A stretch of DNA of 34,108 nucleotides from Nostoc sp. FACHB-152 (GCF_014697475.1 NZ_JACJRV010000076.1:1-34108), one strand, 5' to 3'; shown: positions 7,829 to 17,585, counted from the first letter of the stretch. A program made the numbers and translations. Notes: generated from the sequence alone by a model not told the origin.

Positions 7829-9043
7829 TTAGGAAAAATTGTCATGGTTGTATCGGAAGAGATTCGCTAATTTGCCTGCTTCTTGTGCTGTGTTGTGGAG
7901 CATTTTTACTGTGACAGAGCCTGCTTTTCCCATCTGTTCTAATCTTTCAGTTGGCAGTTGTAAAACTTGACTCATTATCTCTGTCAAAGCGGGTACTGAG
8001 CTTGATGGAATTAACCATCCGTTGACTTCTGATTGAACAAGTTCAGGAATTCCTGCAACATAGGTGGTAATTACTGGACGTTCTAAGGCTAATGCTTCCA
8101 TAATCACAACTGGTAGCCCTTCTGCGAAACTGGGAAGTACTAATGCACGGGAATTCATAATATATTTTTGAACTTCTGTACCACTAGCCCAACCAGTAAT
8201 TTTTACTTGTTTCTCTAGCCCATACTCTTGAATTAAATTTTCTATTTCTGGGCGTAGGGAACCATCACCTACCAAGGTCAATTGACAGTCAATATTATCG
8301 TTAATCAGGTTTTTTAGGGCTTCTAATAGTAGTAACTGACCTTTTTGTTCGCACAGCCGACCAACACATACTAAGTTTGGTGCAGATGGTATGGGTATTG
8401 TTGGTTGCTCGAAATAATCAGCATCTACACCACAACGAATTATATGGATTTTTTGCCATTGTTGGTAATGACACCACCGGTAAAGCTGGCTTCTACTAAA
8501 AGAACTAATGGTGACCACAAATTTAGCTCGATTAATCTTTTCAGTCAGGGCTAAACTATAAGGAGAATCAAATTCCTCTGGCCCGTGAACTGTAAAACTA
8601 TAAGGTGGCCCTCCTATTGCCTGACATAACATTGCTACTGTTGTTGAGTTAGTTCCAAAGTGAGCATGAAGGTGAGTAATTCCTGCTTTTTGTAACCAAC
8701 TCTTTAACACACAAGCTTCAGCTAGGTAAATAATATGATAGAGAATGCCTTGTTGTGACTTTCTACCGACTTTGAAGGCTAAAGATAAACCGTGAAGGAA
8801 GGAAATTGGCTTTGTAAAAGCTATGATTAAGAGATTAAATAGTAATCCAAAAATGCCTACATTTAAGATTATTTGTGTTTTTTGAAATTCCTCTTTGTCT
8901 TCTAAATCAACTAGTTCAGATTCGCAAGAGCGGATTGAAAAGCGTGTTACTGATAAACCACAAGCTTCAAGTGCAGCAATTTCCCGCCGAATGAAACTAT
9001 GGCTGACTTTGGGGTATTGATTGACTAAATAGGCAATTTTCAT
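7829..9043 (-). CDS. Glycosyltransferase family 4 (GT-B fold)
   Basis: A 404-residue retaining glycosyltransferase. The N-terminal domain begins MKIAYLVNQYPKVSHSFIR, a sequence typical of the WcaL/EpsF-like branch, with LHAHFGTNS further on. The C-terminal domain carries NLVCVGRLCEQKGQ and the canonical EX7E motif in EGLPVVIMEA. It adds a sugar to the growing lipid-linked oligosaccharide on the cytoplasmic side; donor and acceptor cannot be read. The ATG at 9043 is preferred over the one at 9052 because AGGA lies 8 bases upstream of it, whereas that site abuts the ATG at 9052. It belongs to the minus-strand cluster and is separated from its neighbours by STRR-containing gaps. Confidence 0.9.
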   Translation of the reverse strand: MKIAYLVNQYPKVSHSFIRREIAALEACGLSVTRFSIRSCESELVDLEDKEEFQKTQIILNVGIFGLLFNLLIIAFTKPISFLHGLSLAFKVGRKSQQGILYHIIYLAEACVLKSWLQKAGITHLHAHFGTNSTTVAMLCQAIGGPPYSFTVHGPEEFDSPYSLALTEKINRAKFVVTISSFSRSQLYRWCHYQQWQKIHIIRCGVDADYFEQPTIPIPSAPNLVCVGRLCEQKGQLLLLEALKNLINDNIDCQLTLVGDGSLRPEIENLIQEYGLEKQVKITGWASGTEVQKYIMNSRALVLPSFAEGLPVVIMEALALERPVITTYVAGIPELVQSEVNGWLIPSSSVPALTEIMSQVLQLPTERLEQMGKAGSVTVKMLHNTAQEAGKLANLFRYNHDNFS

Positions 9044-9080
9044 ATATAGCATCCTAATTTGATTTACAAACTATTCTTAG

Positions 9081-9109
9081 GGGCAGGCAATAGGCAATAG
9101 GCAATAGGT
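9081..9109. repeat. STRR, GCAATAG units
   Basis: GGCAGGCAATAGGCAATAGG continues with a further unit: three head-to-tail heptamers directly upstream of the GT4 gene that starts at 9043. Same family and similar placement as at 7725 and 11537. Confidence 0.75.
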
Positions 9110-9198
9110 TGGTTTGCATCTGAAGTTTGCTATATGCGTGATTTCAGCCTAGTTTTTGGCAAGTTAGTACGAATGGATGGAGCTAATACGGTGTTTGG

Positions 9199-10203
9199 TT
9201 ATGAATAGGAGTTAGCACTTTTGTATTCAACTAAAGTACTTTGTTTATTAAATAAGCGAGAAAGATAAAACTTGATTTGTCCCTGTGCTTGGGGCAATTT
9301 CCCTAACACACAAAATAGGCTATATACACGTGCATCTTCTGGCTTAAATCCTCGCTGGAGAGCATTTTTGGAGATGCGATCGCCTAAAAAGATATAAGCC
9401 ATTAATAACAAAACTAAGCTCGTGCCAAAGGTAAACCATGCAGTAATCAAAGCTAACAGTGGTAACAACAAACCCCAAAACAAAATGCTATAGGTTTCTT
9501 TTACCCAATGTTTTTCAGGGCTGCTTCCATGTAGCCACGCACCTTCAGCATAAGCATGACCAGCTCGTAGCGATCGCTTCCACCATTGACTTAAATGCAT
9601 CATCCCAGCATCATGCCATGTCATGTCTGCATTTATGCGCAAAATGATACCACCCGCTTGACGCAATCTGACACATAATTCAGGTTCTTCACCTGCAATT
9701 AGAGTCGGATTAAAACCTCCAACATTTTTGAATGCACTCACCCTCATCATGGAGTCACCACCGCAAGCTTTAGTTTCACCCACAGGAGTGTCCCACTCTA
9801 TATCGCATAGGCGATTATAAACAGAGTTGCCAGGAAATTCTTCTCTGCGCCGACCACATACTACTACCACTTGGGGTTGGGAAATTAACTCGCTGGCTGC
9901 TCTGGTCAACCATCCTTCTACTACTCGACAGTCACCATCTACAAACTGCACAAATTCAATATTTGGCTCTAATTGCAGTAAATATTCAAAACCAGCATTT
10001 CTAGCACGAGCCGCAGTAAATGGAATAGATAAATCTAGCTCTACTACATAAACGCCCAGAGACTTTGCTAAGGCAACACTACCATCAGTTGAACCAGAGT
10101 CTACATAGACAACTTTTGTTCGTTCGCCTAAAACTGATAGTAAACACTGATGCAGACGACTTCCTTCATTTCTGCCGATGATTACTACTCCTATTGGTTT
10201 CAT
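9199..10203 (-). CDS. Glycosyltransferase family 2 with C-terminal membrane helices
   Basis: A 334-residue GT-A protein. It starts MKPIGVVIIGRNEG, has VDSGSTDGS at 34-42, and has the metal-binding acidic motif FVDGDC with Asp89 and Asp91. GGDSMM and GEEPEL form the acceptor/base region further on. Two adjacent hydrophobic segments at about 242-275 anchor it to the inner membrane. It probably transfers one sugar to the lipid-linked repeat unit. AAGGAG stands 6 bases before the ATG, one of the best ribosome binding sites in the cluster. The gene lies 84 bases downstream of the polymerase-like gene on the same strand. Confidence 0.9.
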   Translation of the reverse strand: MKPIGVVIIGRNEGSRLHQCLLSVLGERTKVVYVDSGSTDGSVALAKSLGVYVVELDLSIPFTAARARNAGFEYLLQLEPNIEFVQFVDGDCRVVEGWLTRAASELISQPQVVVVCGRRREEFPGNSVYNRLCDIEWDTPVGETKACGGDSMMRVSAFKNVGGFNPTLIAGEEPELCVRLRQAGGIILRINADMTWHDAGMMHLSQWWKRSLRAGHAYAEGAWLHGSSPEKHWVKETYSILFWGLLLPLLALITAWFTFGTSLVLLLMAYIFLGDRISKNALQRGFKPEDARVYSLFCVLGKLPQAQGQIKFYLSRLFNKQSTLVEYKSANSYS

Positions 10204-10287
10204 TTTTGACTCCTTAAATTATTTAATTACTCAGACATTCAATATTCAAAAATTAGATTATTATTTGAATTTGATTATTGAAAGTTA

Positions 10288-11502
10288 TTAATCAGTTTCT
10301 CTCTTCAAAAGCGTAAAATTAGTGGTTATAAATAAGATCCAATATATATTAGCTAGCCGCAGCATATAACTTTCTGTCATATTATTCATTGTCAAAAAAA
10401 TCAAAAAAGCCATCGGAAATAGAATCTCAGGCTTTTTAGCTGCATAAGCAAATCTTAATGACCGAAAAAAAGTTCTACAATAAACAATTAAAAAAAGTGC
10501 CGCACCTATAAAACCAACATCAAGAGCAACATCTATAAAGCCATTATGAGCATGAGGTGCAACGAAGCCTGTACCTACAGAAAAACCTACTTCACGAGCA
10601 TTTGAGAGTTGTGGGAGCCAGAATGCACTGTGGCCAAAACCAAGTAATGGTCTAGTTTGGAGTTTTAATAAAGCACTACTCCATAATATAGTTCTGCCCG
10701 TCATAGTAGGATCTTTTCCCAAACTAGTAAGGAGCGTTACCCATTGAGAAATAACTAAAGTACCTACAGTTGATAAAATTAGGATACCAATATCTAAAAA
10801 AACTACGCTAATCTTGCCCCGCCAACGAAATTTACGATAAAATCCCAAAATTAATATAATCAGGAAATATATAACTAAAGAGGTTTTTGAGGTACATAGC
10901 AAAACCAGCGTGAATAGGAGAAAAATGCCAATCCACTTATAAAATTTATCAATGAAATTGCTTACTGGCAGAAAGAAAAATGCTAATGAACCTATAATCA
11001 TCATACTGCCAAGAGTATTTTTGTAGTCATATACTCCTCTCCAAGCTCCCGGATGATCTGCTCCATGTATAGCAATTTCGGGTAAAATTAAAGCAAGAAT
11101 AACACTAAATAAAGCTCCTAAAAAAAATGTGTTAGCAATTAACTTTACTTGCTGTTTTAAACTAAATCTGATAGCAAAATATAGACCGAATGCGGTCATA
11201 TATAAAATTTCACGGTTAACTTTGAGCGTTTCTATAGGAAGGTCTGACCAAATAAATGATAGAAATAATATGCTTGTAAATACCCAGAACAGCTTGTCTC
11301 TGGAAGCAATAAGCCTGCTATCTTTATAATTAAAACAAATTATAATTAACGAAATTAAAAAAACAGAATATCTAGTTAAAGTTAGCAGAGGGCTAGGAAT
11401 TAATGGTACGCCTAAAGGTGTCTGAACACCCAACGCACCTGAAAAGAAAGTTAATCCGAAAATTACAAAACATTTTTCAAGAAAGCCCGGTTCTTTATTC
11501 AT
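10288..11502 (-). CDS. O-antigen ligase/polymerase family protein (Wzy/WaaL-like)
   Basis: A 404-residue membrane protein with about ten to twelve hydrophobic segments. The large periplasmic loop in the second half contains HAHNGFIDVALDVGFIG, the signature around the catalytic histidine of the O-antigen ligase family (PF04932). An earlier family segment, GAWRGVYDYKNTLG, lies near residue 152. Members either polymerise lipid-linked repeats (Wzy) or ligate finished chains (WaaL). Wzy is more likely here because the cluster also has a flippase and a Wzc-like co-polymerase. There is no obvious ribosome binding site. It lies between two glycosyltransferase genes in the same orientation. Confidence 0.88.
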   Translation of the reverse strand: MNKEPGFLEKCFVIFGLTFFSGALGVQTPLGVPLIPSPLLTLTRYSVFLISLIIICFNYKDSRLIASRDKLFWVFTSILFLSFIWSDLPIETLKVNREILYMTAFGLYFAIRFSLKQQVKLIANTFFLGALFSVILALILPEIAIHGADHPGAWRGVYDYKNTLGSMMIIGSLAFFFLPVSNFIDKFYKWIGIFLLFTLVLLCTSKTSLVIYFLIILILGFYRKFRWRGKISVVFLDIGILILSTVGTLVISQWVTLLTSLGKDPTMTGRTILWSSALLKLQTRPLLGFGHSAFWLPQLSNAREVGFSVGTGFVAPHAHNGFIDVALDVGFIGAALFLIVYCRTFFRSLRFAYAAKKPEILFPMAFLIFLTMNNMTESYMLRLANIYWILFITTNFTLLKRETD

Positions 11503-11536
11503 ACATCAATAGTAATTAAAATAAACTACTCATGGA

Positions 11537-11570
11537 GGGCAGGCAAGAGGGAATAGCCAATAGGCAATAG
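11537..11570. repeat. Degenerate STRR, GCAATAG family
   Basis: GGGCAGGCAAGAGGGAATAG and the following CCAATAGGCAATAG are diverged heptamers of the same family as at 9081, in the gap between the genes starting at 11502 and ending at 11598. Confidence 0.6.
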
Positions 11571-11597
11571 ATTTATTTGGCTCTCCTACACGGGTAG

Positions 11598-12851
11598 CTA
11601 TACCAAATATTTCTTAATTAAATCACTGCGATTTTGAAATACAGATTGTTCATCAAATTGCTTCCCAGATAAGGCAGCCTGAAAAACTAATTTACTTAAT
11701 TTTTCTTGGTCTGAATTAAGTTCAATTATCAAATTAGCTAGTTTCTGCCAATCGTTGATTGGCACAAATGCACCACCACCAAATTGAGATACTAATCCTT
11801 CGGAATAAGGGCTACTGTAACCAATAATAGGACAACCAGAGACTAAAGACTCAACTAAGCATCGGGGTGATTCTGGAGTTTTATGACAGAATAAGAAAAT
11901 GTGGTGGTTTCTCATGGTTTCTAAAATCTGGTGGCGATCGCGCACAAAGCCAGCTAAATGAATTTTGTCTGCAATTCCTAATTCCTCAGCTAGGGATTTC
12001 ATCTCCACCAGTAATGGCCCGTCACCTAACCAAGTGGCTTTTAAATTCACTCCAGCCTCACAAAGACGGTGTATTACTCGCAGCCAATCCAACGGGCCTT
12101 TCATTTCTGCGGCTCGTCCTACATAACACAGCTTTAATGGTTCACCGTTTGATAATGATTTAATTTTCTGATCAATATTAGAGGCATCAATTTGATCTGA
12201 TTTGTGTGTGTGAATGTCGTAAACGCAATGAGCATTTTTACAGAATGGTGAATAGGTGGAATAACAGTCCTGTCCTTGGAAAAGTCCTAAATGGCTATGA
12301 CTAATTACGTACCTTTGATAAGGTTTGATCAACGGCAGAGTCAAAAATTCTTTAACTAACCGCTTGAGAGGGAATTTCTTGCGTGATTCTTCTTTCCATA
12401 AAGTTCTACTGATGACTTCGTATTCTACCCTGTCTGCCCAAACTGCATAAGGACGTTTGAGTTTGAGTGCTTCCAAACAAGCGATCGCACCCCAATCTCC
12501 AATTAGACCACTGAGGGCAAAACAAAGATATTCAGACTCTTGAATCTTGGCACTTAATAGCTGACGAGTGGTTTTGTAAGTTTTAATGAAGTCGGGAATT
12601 TTATAAGCATAGGGTAGTGGAACTAATTCCAATTTATCTGCACAAGGTAAATCAGCGATCGCCTGCCAAGTCATTGATGTGTCGCTGTCGGCAACCAGAG
12701 ATTCTGGTATGAGTGGACAAGCCATCACAACACGATCAAAATTTTCTGCCCACCGAACCAGGCCTTGGCAGGTTTGATCATCAAAGCCTAAACGTCCACC
12801 TATTTCCCGAAATGGCACGGGCATTACTAACAAAATTCCCTTTCTCATCAT
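11598..12851 (-). CDS. Glycosyltransferase family 4-like, variant active-site motif
   Basis: A 417-residue GT-B protein. The nucleotide-sugar domain has LKLCYVGRAAEMKGP (about 239-253) and TWLGDGPLL. The EX7E region reads TPESPRCLVESLVSG: Glu334 matches the second glutamate, but the first is at Glu327, one residue closer than usual, with Pro326 at the standard position. The N-terminal half is longer and more divergent than in the GT4 at 7829. It is probably another transferase of the repeat unit. Two ATGs are adjacent at its start, and either could be used. It lies 84 bases downstream of the GT2 gene on the same strand. Confidence 0.82.
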   Translation of the reverse strand: MMRKGILLVMPVPFREIGGRLGFDDQTCQGLVRWAENFDRVVMACPLIPESLVADSDTSMTWQAIADLPCADKLELVPLPYAYKIPDFIKTYKTTRQLLSAKIQESEYLCFALSGLIGDWGAIACLEALKLKRPYAVWADRVEYEVISRTLWKEESRKKFPLKRLVKEFLTLPLIKPYQRYVISHSHLGLFQGQDCYSTYSPFCKNAHCVYDIHTHKSDQIDASNIDQKIKSLSNGEPLKLCYVGRAAEMKGPLDWLRVIHRLCEAGVNLKATWLGDGPLLVEMKSLAEELGIADKIHLAGFVRDRHQILETMRNHHIFLFCHKTPESPRCLVESLVSGCPIIGYSSPYSEGLVSQFGGGAFVPINDWQKLANLIIELNSDQEKLSKLVFQAALSGKQFDEQSVFQNRSDLIKKYLV

Positions 12852-12935
12852 TCAAGTTCTTATATAAAAATTCAATTTGAGTGCCGCTATATTTACTCCA
12901 ATCCTTATCTTGGACAAATTTAGTCATGAACAACA

Positions 12936-14159
12936 TTAAGGCTTAGAAACATTAACTGAATCACGTTCTGTCCGAATCCATCGGTTTTGGGGGCGCAACA
13001 AAAATTGTAAATAAAGGGGAATCTTCCACAGAATGTAAATTGGTATGGCAAGCAGTTGCAGCAGAGGTAAATCATTACGCCCAAATTTCGTCCAAGCTAT
13101 GAGAATGGCACTCAACAGAAACAAACCAGTCGCCGCTAAAACTGTTGCTGAGATCCAAATCCCTACTGATATGGCAAATATGAGAGACAACACCATCAGC
13201 AGTGACCAGATCGCGATTAATAACGATAGAGGCGGGACACACAAATCTAAAGCACTGAGGAATAAATCTAGCCTTCTTTGCTTGACTGAAGCTTGAATCA
13301 GCATAGGTACATAAGTTAGGAGTGTCTTTAAGTGACCATGTTCCCAACGGGTTCTCTGGCTTTTAGCTGCTTGTATGTGTTGCGGTAATATTGATGTGAC
13401 ATGAGCTTCTGGGCAAAAGACGGGGCTATATCCTGCTATAGCCAAATCGAAGCCAAGTTTCATATCCTCGACTATGTAACCACTCGCTAAATCAACCGAA
13501 CGAATCACAGCCCAAGGAAAAGCCATACCTGTACCAGTTAAAAGACAAGGAATGCCAAATTTAGCTAAACCCAACAGCCGAACCTGGTTCTTGACTGTGA
13601 AAGCAAATGCAGATACAGATTGTTTGGGGTTAGAAGTGTTTGGTTTGGCGATTAAATAGGTGGCTTGGACGGGTCTGTTGGTAGCGATTGCACACTGACT
13701 TAAACTTTCAATTGCGCCTGGTGAAACTATACAATCAGCATCCACAAACACAACTACATCTGGTGGATCTGACTCTAGAAACTGCAAGCCATAATCTAGC
13801 GCATATCCCTTACCCCGATTTTGCAGATCATGACGTTCAATAACTTGAGTACCGAATTCACGCGCAATATCTGCTGTTGCATCAGTACAATTATCGGCAA
13901 TTATAACTAATTGATGCTGTTTGATTAATTGCGATTGTAGATGTTTTATTGTGTTACCAATAACTGCTTCTTCGTTATGGGCTGGAATTAATACTGTAAC
14001 CTTTTTATTACTTGCTTCAAGGTGACTAGATGGCTTTACAGAACTGAAGAAAGCTGCAACACATTCTATAAATAAAACTAAACTTAATATTAGTAATACT
14101 ACCCCGCCTAATACCAAAACTATATTAGTGAATAAAATCAAAAACTGGTTGATATTCAT
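12936..14159 (-). CDS. Membrane glycosyltransferase family 2 (processive-type)
   Basis: A 407-residue protein with an N-terminal membrane helix (about 8-35), a cytoplasmic GT-A domain and three to four C-terminal helices (about 300-390). Motifs follow the cellulose/hyaluronan-synthase-like order: VLIPAHNEE, VDADC with Asp140 and Asp142, LTGTGMAF, VEDMKLG with Asp232, and QRTRW at 268-272. The QxxRW motif binds the acceptor chain in processive enzymes. It may build a homopolymeric stretch, or act as a one-step transferase like some relatives in exopolysaccharide clusters. A terminal RTERDSVNVSKP tail is soluble. Upstream on the same strand lies the acetyltransferase gene. Confidence 0.88.
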   Translation of the reverse strand: MNINQFLILFTNIVLVLGGVVLLILSLVLFIECVAAFFSSVKPSSHLEASNKKVTVLIPAHNEEAVIGNTIKHLQSQLIKQHQLVIIADNCTDATADIAREFGTQVIERHDLQNRGKGYALDYGLQFLESDPPDVVVFVDADCIVSPGAIESLSQCAIATNRPVQATYLIAKPNTSNPKQSVSAFAFTVKNQVRLLGLAKFGIPCLLTGTGMAFPWAVIRSVDLASGYIVEDMKLGFDLAIAGYSPVFCPEAHVTSILPQHIQAAKSQRTRWEHGHLKTLLTYVPMLIQASVKQRRLDLFLSALDLCVPPLSLLIAIWSLLMVLSLIFAISVGIWISATVLAATGLFLLSAILIAWTKFGRNDLPLLQLLAIPIYILWKIPLYLQFLLRPQNRWIRTERDSVNVSKP

Positions 14160-14226
14160 TTTGATAATTAGAATTAGTTTAATTATTTCTGTTTGACAAG
14201 TCTGGTTCTAAGAACTTTCTCATCAG

Positions 14227-14799
14227 CTAATCAAATTTAGACGAATTGATAATTCTAGCGGGTATACCAACAGCTGTTGCTTTTGTCGGAACATCGCAAA
14301 GAACTACAGCATTAGCACCAATATTAGCCCCATCACCTATGGTGACATTGCCAAAAATTTTCGCCCCTGCACCAACATTGACACTTTTACCTAACTTTGG
14401 TGCATCCAAAGGACGATCAAGATAACGGTTTCCTAAGGTGACACCTTGACGAATAATGCTGTCATCACCAATCGAAGAATAACCATGAATGACAATTCCT
14501 CCTTGGTGTTCAATAATTACGCGGCGACCAAGCTGCACTGTGTAAGGCAATTCAATCCCATAATTATTGCGAACTTTGCGATACAACATTCTATATAGAA
14601 TACTGAAGGGCGCACGAATTAATTTAGGCTCAAGACTCATCCGCCACACCCCAAAACGATGAACAGCCACGGCTCTAAAACCGGGCTTAGTCCAATCGCG
14701 TCCGTGAGCAATCCAATCTTCTTTAATTTGTTGCCAAAGTTCTAAAAAAGAAAGTTGAGTTTGGCTTGTATTTTCTCCTAATTCTAGTTGGGTATTCAT
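14227..14799 (-). CDS. Serine-acetyltransferase-like hexapeptide acyltransferase
   Basis: A 190-residue left-handed beta-helix protein. The helical N-terminal half (about 20-75) resembles that of serine acetyltransferases. The second half has hexapeptide turns such as IVIHGYSSIGDDSIIR, VNVGAGAKIFGNVTIG and ANIGANAVVLCDVP, ending in ATAVGIPARII. In a polysaccharide cluster this group acetylates sugars of the repeat unit with acetyl-CoA, rather than making O-acetylserine. The ATG at 14799 is used, giving an N-terminus MNTQLELG; a frame extension back to a TTG at 14826 would add a hydrophobic leader and has no ribosome binding site. The gene follows the co-polymerase by 62 bases. Confidence 0.85.
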   Translation of the reverse strand: MNTQLELGENTSQTQLSFLELWQQIKEDWIAHGRDWTKPGFRAVAVHRFGVWRMSLEPKLIRAPFSILYRMLYRKVRNNYGIELPYTVQLGRRVIIEHQGGIVIHGYSSIGDDSIIRQGVTLGNRYLDRPLDAPKLGKSVNVGAGAKIFGNVTIGDGANIGANAVVLCDVPTKATAVGIPARIINSSKFD

Positions 14800-14861
14800 G
14801 ATGAGTATTAATATGTACAGGAACAATTTATTTAGCCAAATTTGGCTGCCATTCGGACTAT

Positions 14862-17015
14862 TTATTTTTGTAATTCAGCTTCTAAAGGTTGACTTTGGTA
14901 ATAAAAATAGCTAGGTTCTTGTTGAATTTCAACATCATTAGCAACAAGACCTAAAACGTTAGCTTCAGAGCGTGATAATAAAGTCTTGGCCGTCGTGATG
15001 CTAGTTGAATCCACCACACCAATTCTCGCCAAAACTAAAACACCATCTGCTATATTACTCAAGACTAATCCTTCAGCATTGCCTAGCAAAGGTGGTGTAT
15101 CAATGATTATGTAGTCATATTCTCTAGATAAGTGAGCAATCAAAGTCCTCATAGCCTTAGAATCAATTATCGCTAAAGGATTAGGAGGAATTACTCCACT
15201 CGTCAGCACTGACAAATTTGGTGCAACTCGTTGTACTGCTTGTTGTAAGCGCACCTCATCTACTACAACATTGCTTAAACCTATAGAGTTAATTAAATTC
15301 CAGATGTGATGTTGAGAAGGACGGCGCAAATCTGCATCAACTAATAACACTCGTAGTCCTGTCTGCGCCATGAGTGCCGCTAAATTAGCAGCAACTTCTG
15401 ATTTTCCTTCTCCCGCCAAAGAACTTGTGACAGCAATTGTCCGAACTTTTTTATCTAAGCTACTAAATTTGAGATTTGCCTGTAGCATCCCAAAGGCTTC
15501 ATGAATGATTGAGCGAGGATATGTTTCAACAATGACATCAGGAAAAACGCCTTCTGCTCTTATATCTAATTGACTATTTCTGCTATTAGCAAAATTAGGA
15601 ATTAGACCTAATAAAGTATAATTAAACAGCCCTTCTGCCTCTTTAACTGTTTTTACTCGTCTGTCAATTATGTCAACTACAAAAGCTACTGCTACACCAA
15701 TTAGCAATCCACCAAATATTGCTACTACTACAATCAGTCCTTGCGTTTTGAAGGCTGATAGACTGTTTTCGACTTGGGCATATTCTAGTATGCGAGCATT
15801 ACCAATAGCTTGGTTTTGTACTATTTTAATTTCACGGGATTTTAGCCATAAATTTTCATAATTTTTCTGTGCAAGCGATACTTTTTGTTCTAGTTCTGAT
15901 TGGATTTTTTCTAAATTTGGTATTATTGATAGCCGTTGATTATAAGAATTTTTTAAGTTGGTGAGAAATTGGATTTTTTGGGCTAATGTTAGGCGTTGTG
16001 TTTGTACATCTTCTAATTCTACAGGCAAATCACGTTTTCTCTCTCCCAGTTGCAATTTAGTAGGCTCAATAGGAATTGAGTATCCTAAATGCTCTTTAAT
16101 CCGCTCTTGCAACAGAGATTGCAAAGCTGCCTCTTGATTTTTTAAGCTACTAATAATTGGATTTGCGTCTGTGTAGCGTGTCTGCTGAATTTTTAACTGA
16201 GTTTGGATTTTTTGGAGTTCTGAAATAACTTCTTGGACACCAGCTGCTTGGCTGAGAGATGAAATATCTAGAGCCTTATTGATTGGCTGCTTTATTTGAC
16301 CACTTATTTGTTGTTCTTTAGTAGTTGCTTCTGCAAGTTGAGAGCTAACATCGTTGATTTGACCATCAAGAGCAAGGACATTTTTGACTAATCCAGTTGT
16401 TTCCTCTTGAAGATCGACAACCTTGTTTTGTCGCTTAAACCGCAACAATTCATTCTGAGCTTGTTCAAGATAAATTTTAGCTGTGGGCAATTGTTTATCG
16501 ATAAAATTACCAGCTGCGATCGCTTCTCCTTTATTAGCTAAAATATTATTGTCAATGTAAGATTTCATTACTTGATTGACTATCTGTTTCGCCAAGTTTG
16601 GATCTTTAGAAGTGTAGGAAACGTTTAACCCATCTGTACCAACAATTGGCTCTACCTCGATTTTTACATCTTCTGGTTGCAGTGATTCGCCTTTTTCATC
16701 CTTTAGATTCAGATTATTGATCACTTGCTGAATGATAGGCTGGGATTTAATTAATAAGGCCTGTGTCTCCAGAGGATTCGGCCCTATTGATTCTAAATGA
16801 CCAATTTTTTCACCAACTCCAGTTAGTGATGAACTCCTGTTCATTTGAAATAGAAGCTTGCCAGTGGCTACATAGGTAGTTGGTTGAAGCTTTACCATCA
16901 CAGTACCTAAAGCAGAAAAAGCTATTAATATTCCTGCTATAATCCGCCAGCGACGCTTAAAAACAAGTAAATATTTTTGAATATCTATTTCTTCGTTAGA
17001 GTTGTTTTTCTCCAT
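14862..17015 (-). CDS. Wzc-type polysaccharide co-polymerase / BY-kinase
   Basis: A 717-residue inner-membrane protein. A Wzz domain (about 8-115) starts after a first membrane helix at 24-41. A long coiled-coil periplasmic region spans about 180-400, with a second helix at about 425-448. The cytoplasmic kinase domain has Walker A AGEGKS (Lys538), Walker A' LLVDADLRRP (Asp560, Asp562) and Walker B IIIDTPP (Asp639). The tail has only three clustered tyrosines, Tyr703, 705 and 706 in SYFYYQ, which are candidate autophosphorylation sites. Such proteins control chain length and export with Wzy and an outer-membrane Wza channel; no Wza gene is in the window. A 570-base gap upstream probably holds its promoter. 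Confidence 0.93.
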   Translation of the reverse strand: MEKNNSNEEIDIQKYLLVFKRRWRIIAGILIAFSALGTVMVKLQPTTYVATGKLLFQMNRSSSLTGVGEKIGHLESIGPNPLETQALLIKSQPIIQQVINNLNLKDEKGESLQPEDVKIEVEPIVGTDGLNVSYTSKDPNLAKQIVNQVMKSYIDNNILANKGEAIAAGNFIDKQLPTAKIYLEQAQNELLRFKRQNKVVDLQEETTGLVKNVLALDGQINDVSSQLAEATTKEQQISGQIKQPINKALDISSLSQAAGVQEVISELQKIQTQLKIQQTRYTDANPIISSLKNQEAALQSLLQERIKEHLGYSIPIEPTKLQLGERKRDLPVELEDVQTQRLTLAQKIQFLTNLKNSYNQRLSIIPNLEKIQSELEQKVSLAQKNYENLWLKSREIKIVQNQAIGNARILEYAQVENSLSAFKTQGLIVVVAIFGGLLIGVAVAFVVDIIDRRVKTVKEAEGLFNYTLLGLIPNFANSRNSQLDIRAEGVFPDVIVETYPRSIIHEAFGMLQANLKFSSLDKKVRTIAVTSSLAGEGKSEVAANLAALMAQTGLRVLLVDADLRRPSQHHIWNLINSIGLSNVVVDEVRLQQAVQRVAPNLSVLTSGVIPPNPLAIIDSKAMRTLIAHLSREYDYIIIDTPPLLGNAEGLVLSNIADGVLVLARIGVVDSTSITTAKTLLSRSEANVLGLVANDVEIQQEPSYFYYQSQPLEAELQK

Positions 17016-17277
17016 ACAGGCTTGAGATATTTAATAAAATGTTTATAGGAGTCGCTATAGATTGTACCAATACTCTTGCTCAAACCGTATAAGTACTAAT
17101 AGCAATAATCAACACAAAATTTGTTTATTTTTTTACCTACTCTTAATCTCTATACTCCTAAGAAACGAGTTTTGGAATTCTTACCCCTTAAGGATTGAAG
17201 GTTTTCCAGTTTAATATGTTTCTTTCATATTTTGCGGGAGGAAAAAACACATTTATGGAAGGATCACATTATGCGAT

Positions 17278-17392
17278 ATAGGAATCATATTTGATTTTGA
17301 ACAAATTAGTAAATTTTTACCTGCCTGAGAGGCTATTGCCTATTGCCTGACTACACTAGTATGTTCAGTAATCAAACCCGATTCCTATATAA
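17278..17392. repeat. MITE-like element: 21-bp inverted repeat enclosing an STRR
   Basis: ATATAGGAATCATATTTGATT (17278-17298) is matched in inverted orientation by 17372-17392, with 18 of 21 positions agreeing. The 73 bases between contain a CTATTGCCTATTGCC run. It lies in the 17016-17585 gap upstream of the co-polymerase gene. The rest of that gap is AT-rich with no gene seen. Confidence 0.5.
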
Positions 17393-17585
17393 CTGTTGAT
17401 TGGGAATAATTGCACTGGATTAGCTAAACAAAGTTGAGAAAATTTGCCTCTATAAATCCTACCTCCGATATATATACATATTTATGTATTTGTATATCTA
17501 CAGTGTGTACAATTTCGGCTAAGGTAGTCAGTTCAGATAAGGTAGTATTGTCACATCTTATTTTTCAAGGTATCCAACCTCTCTA

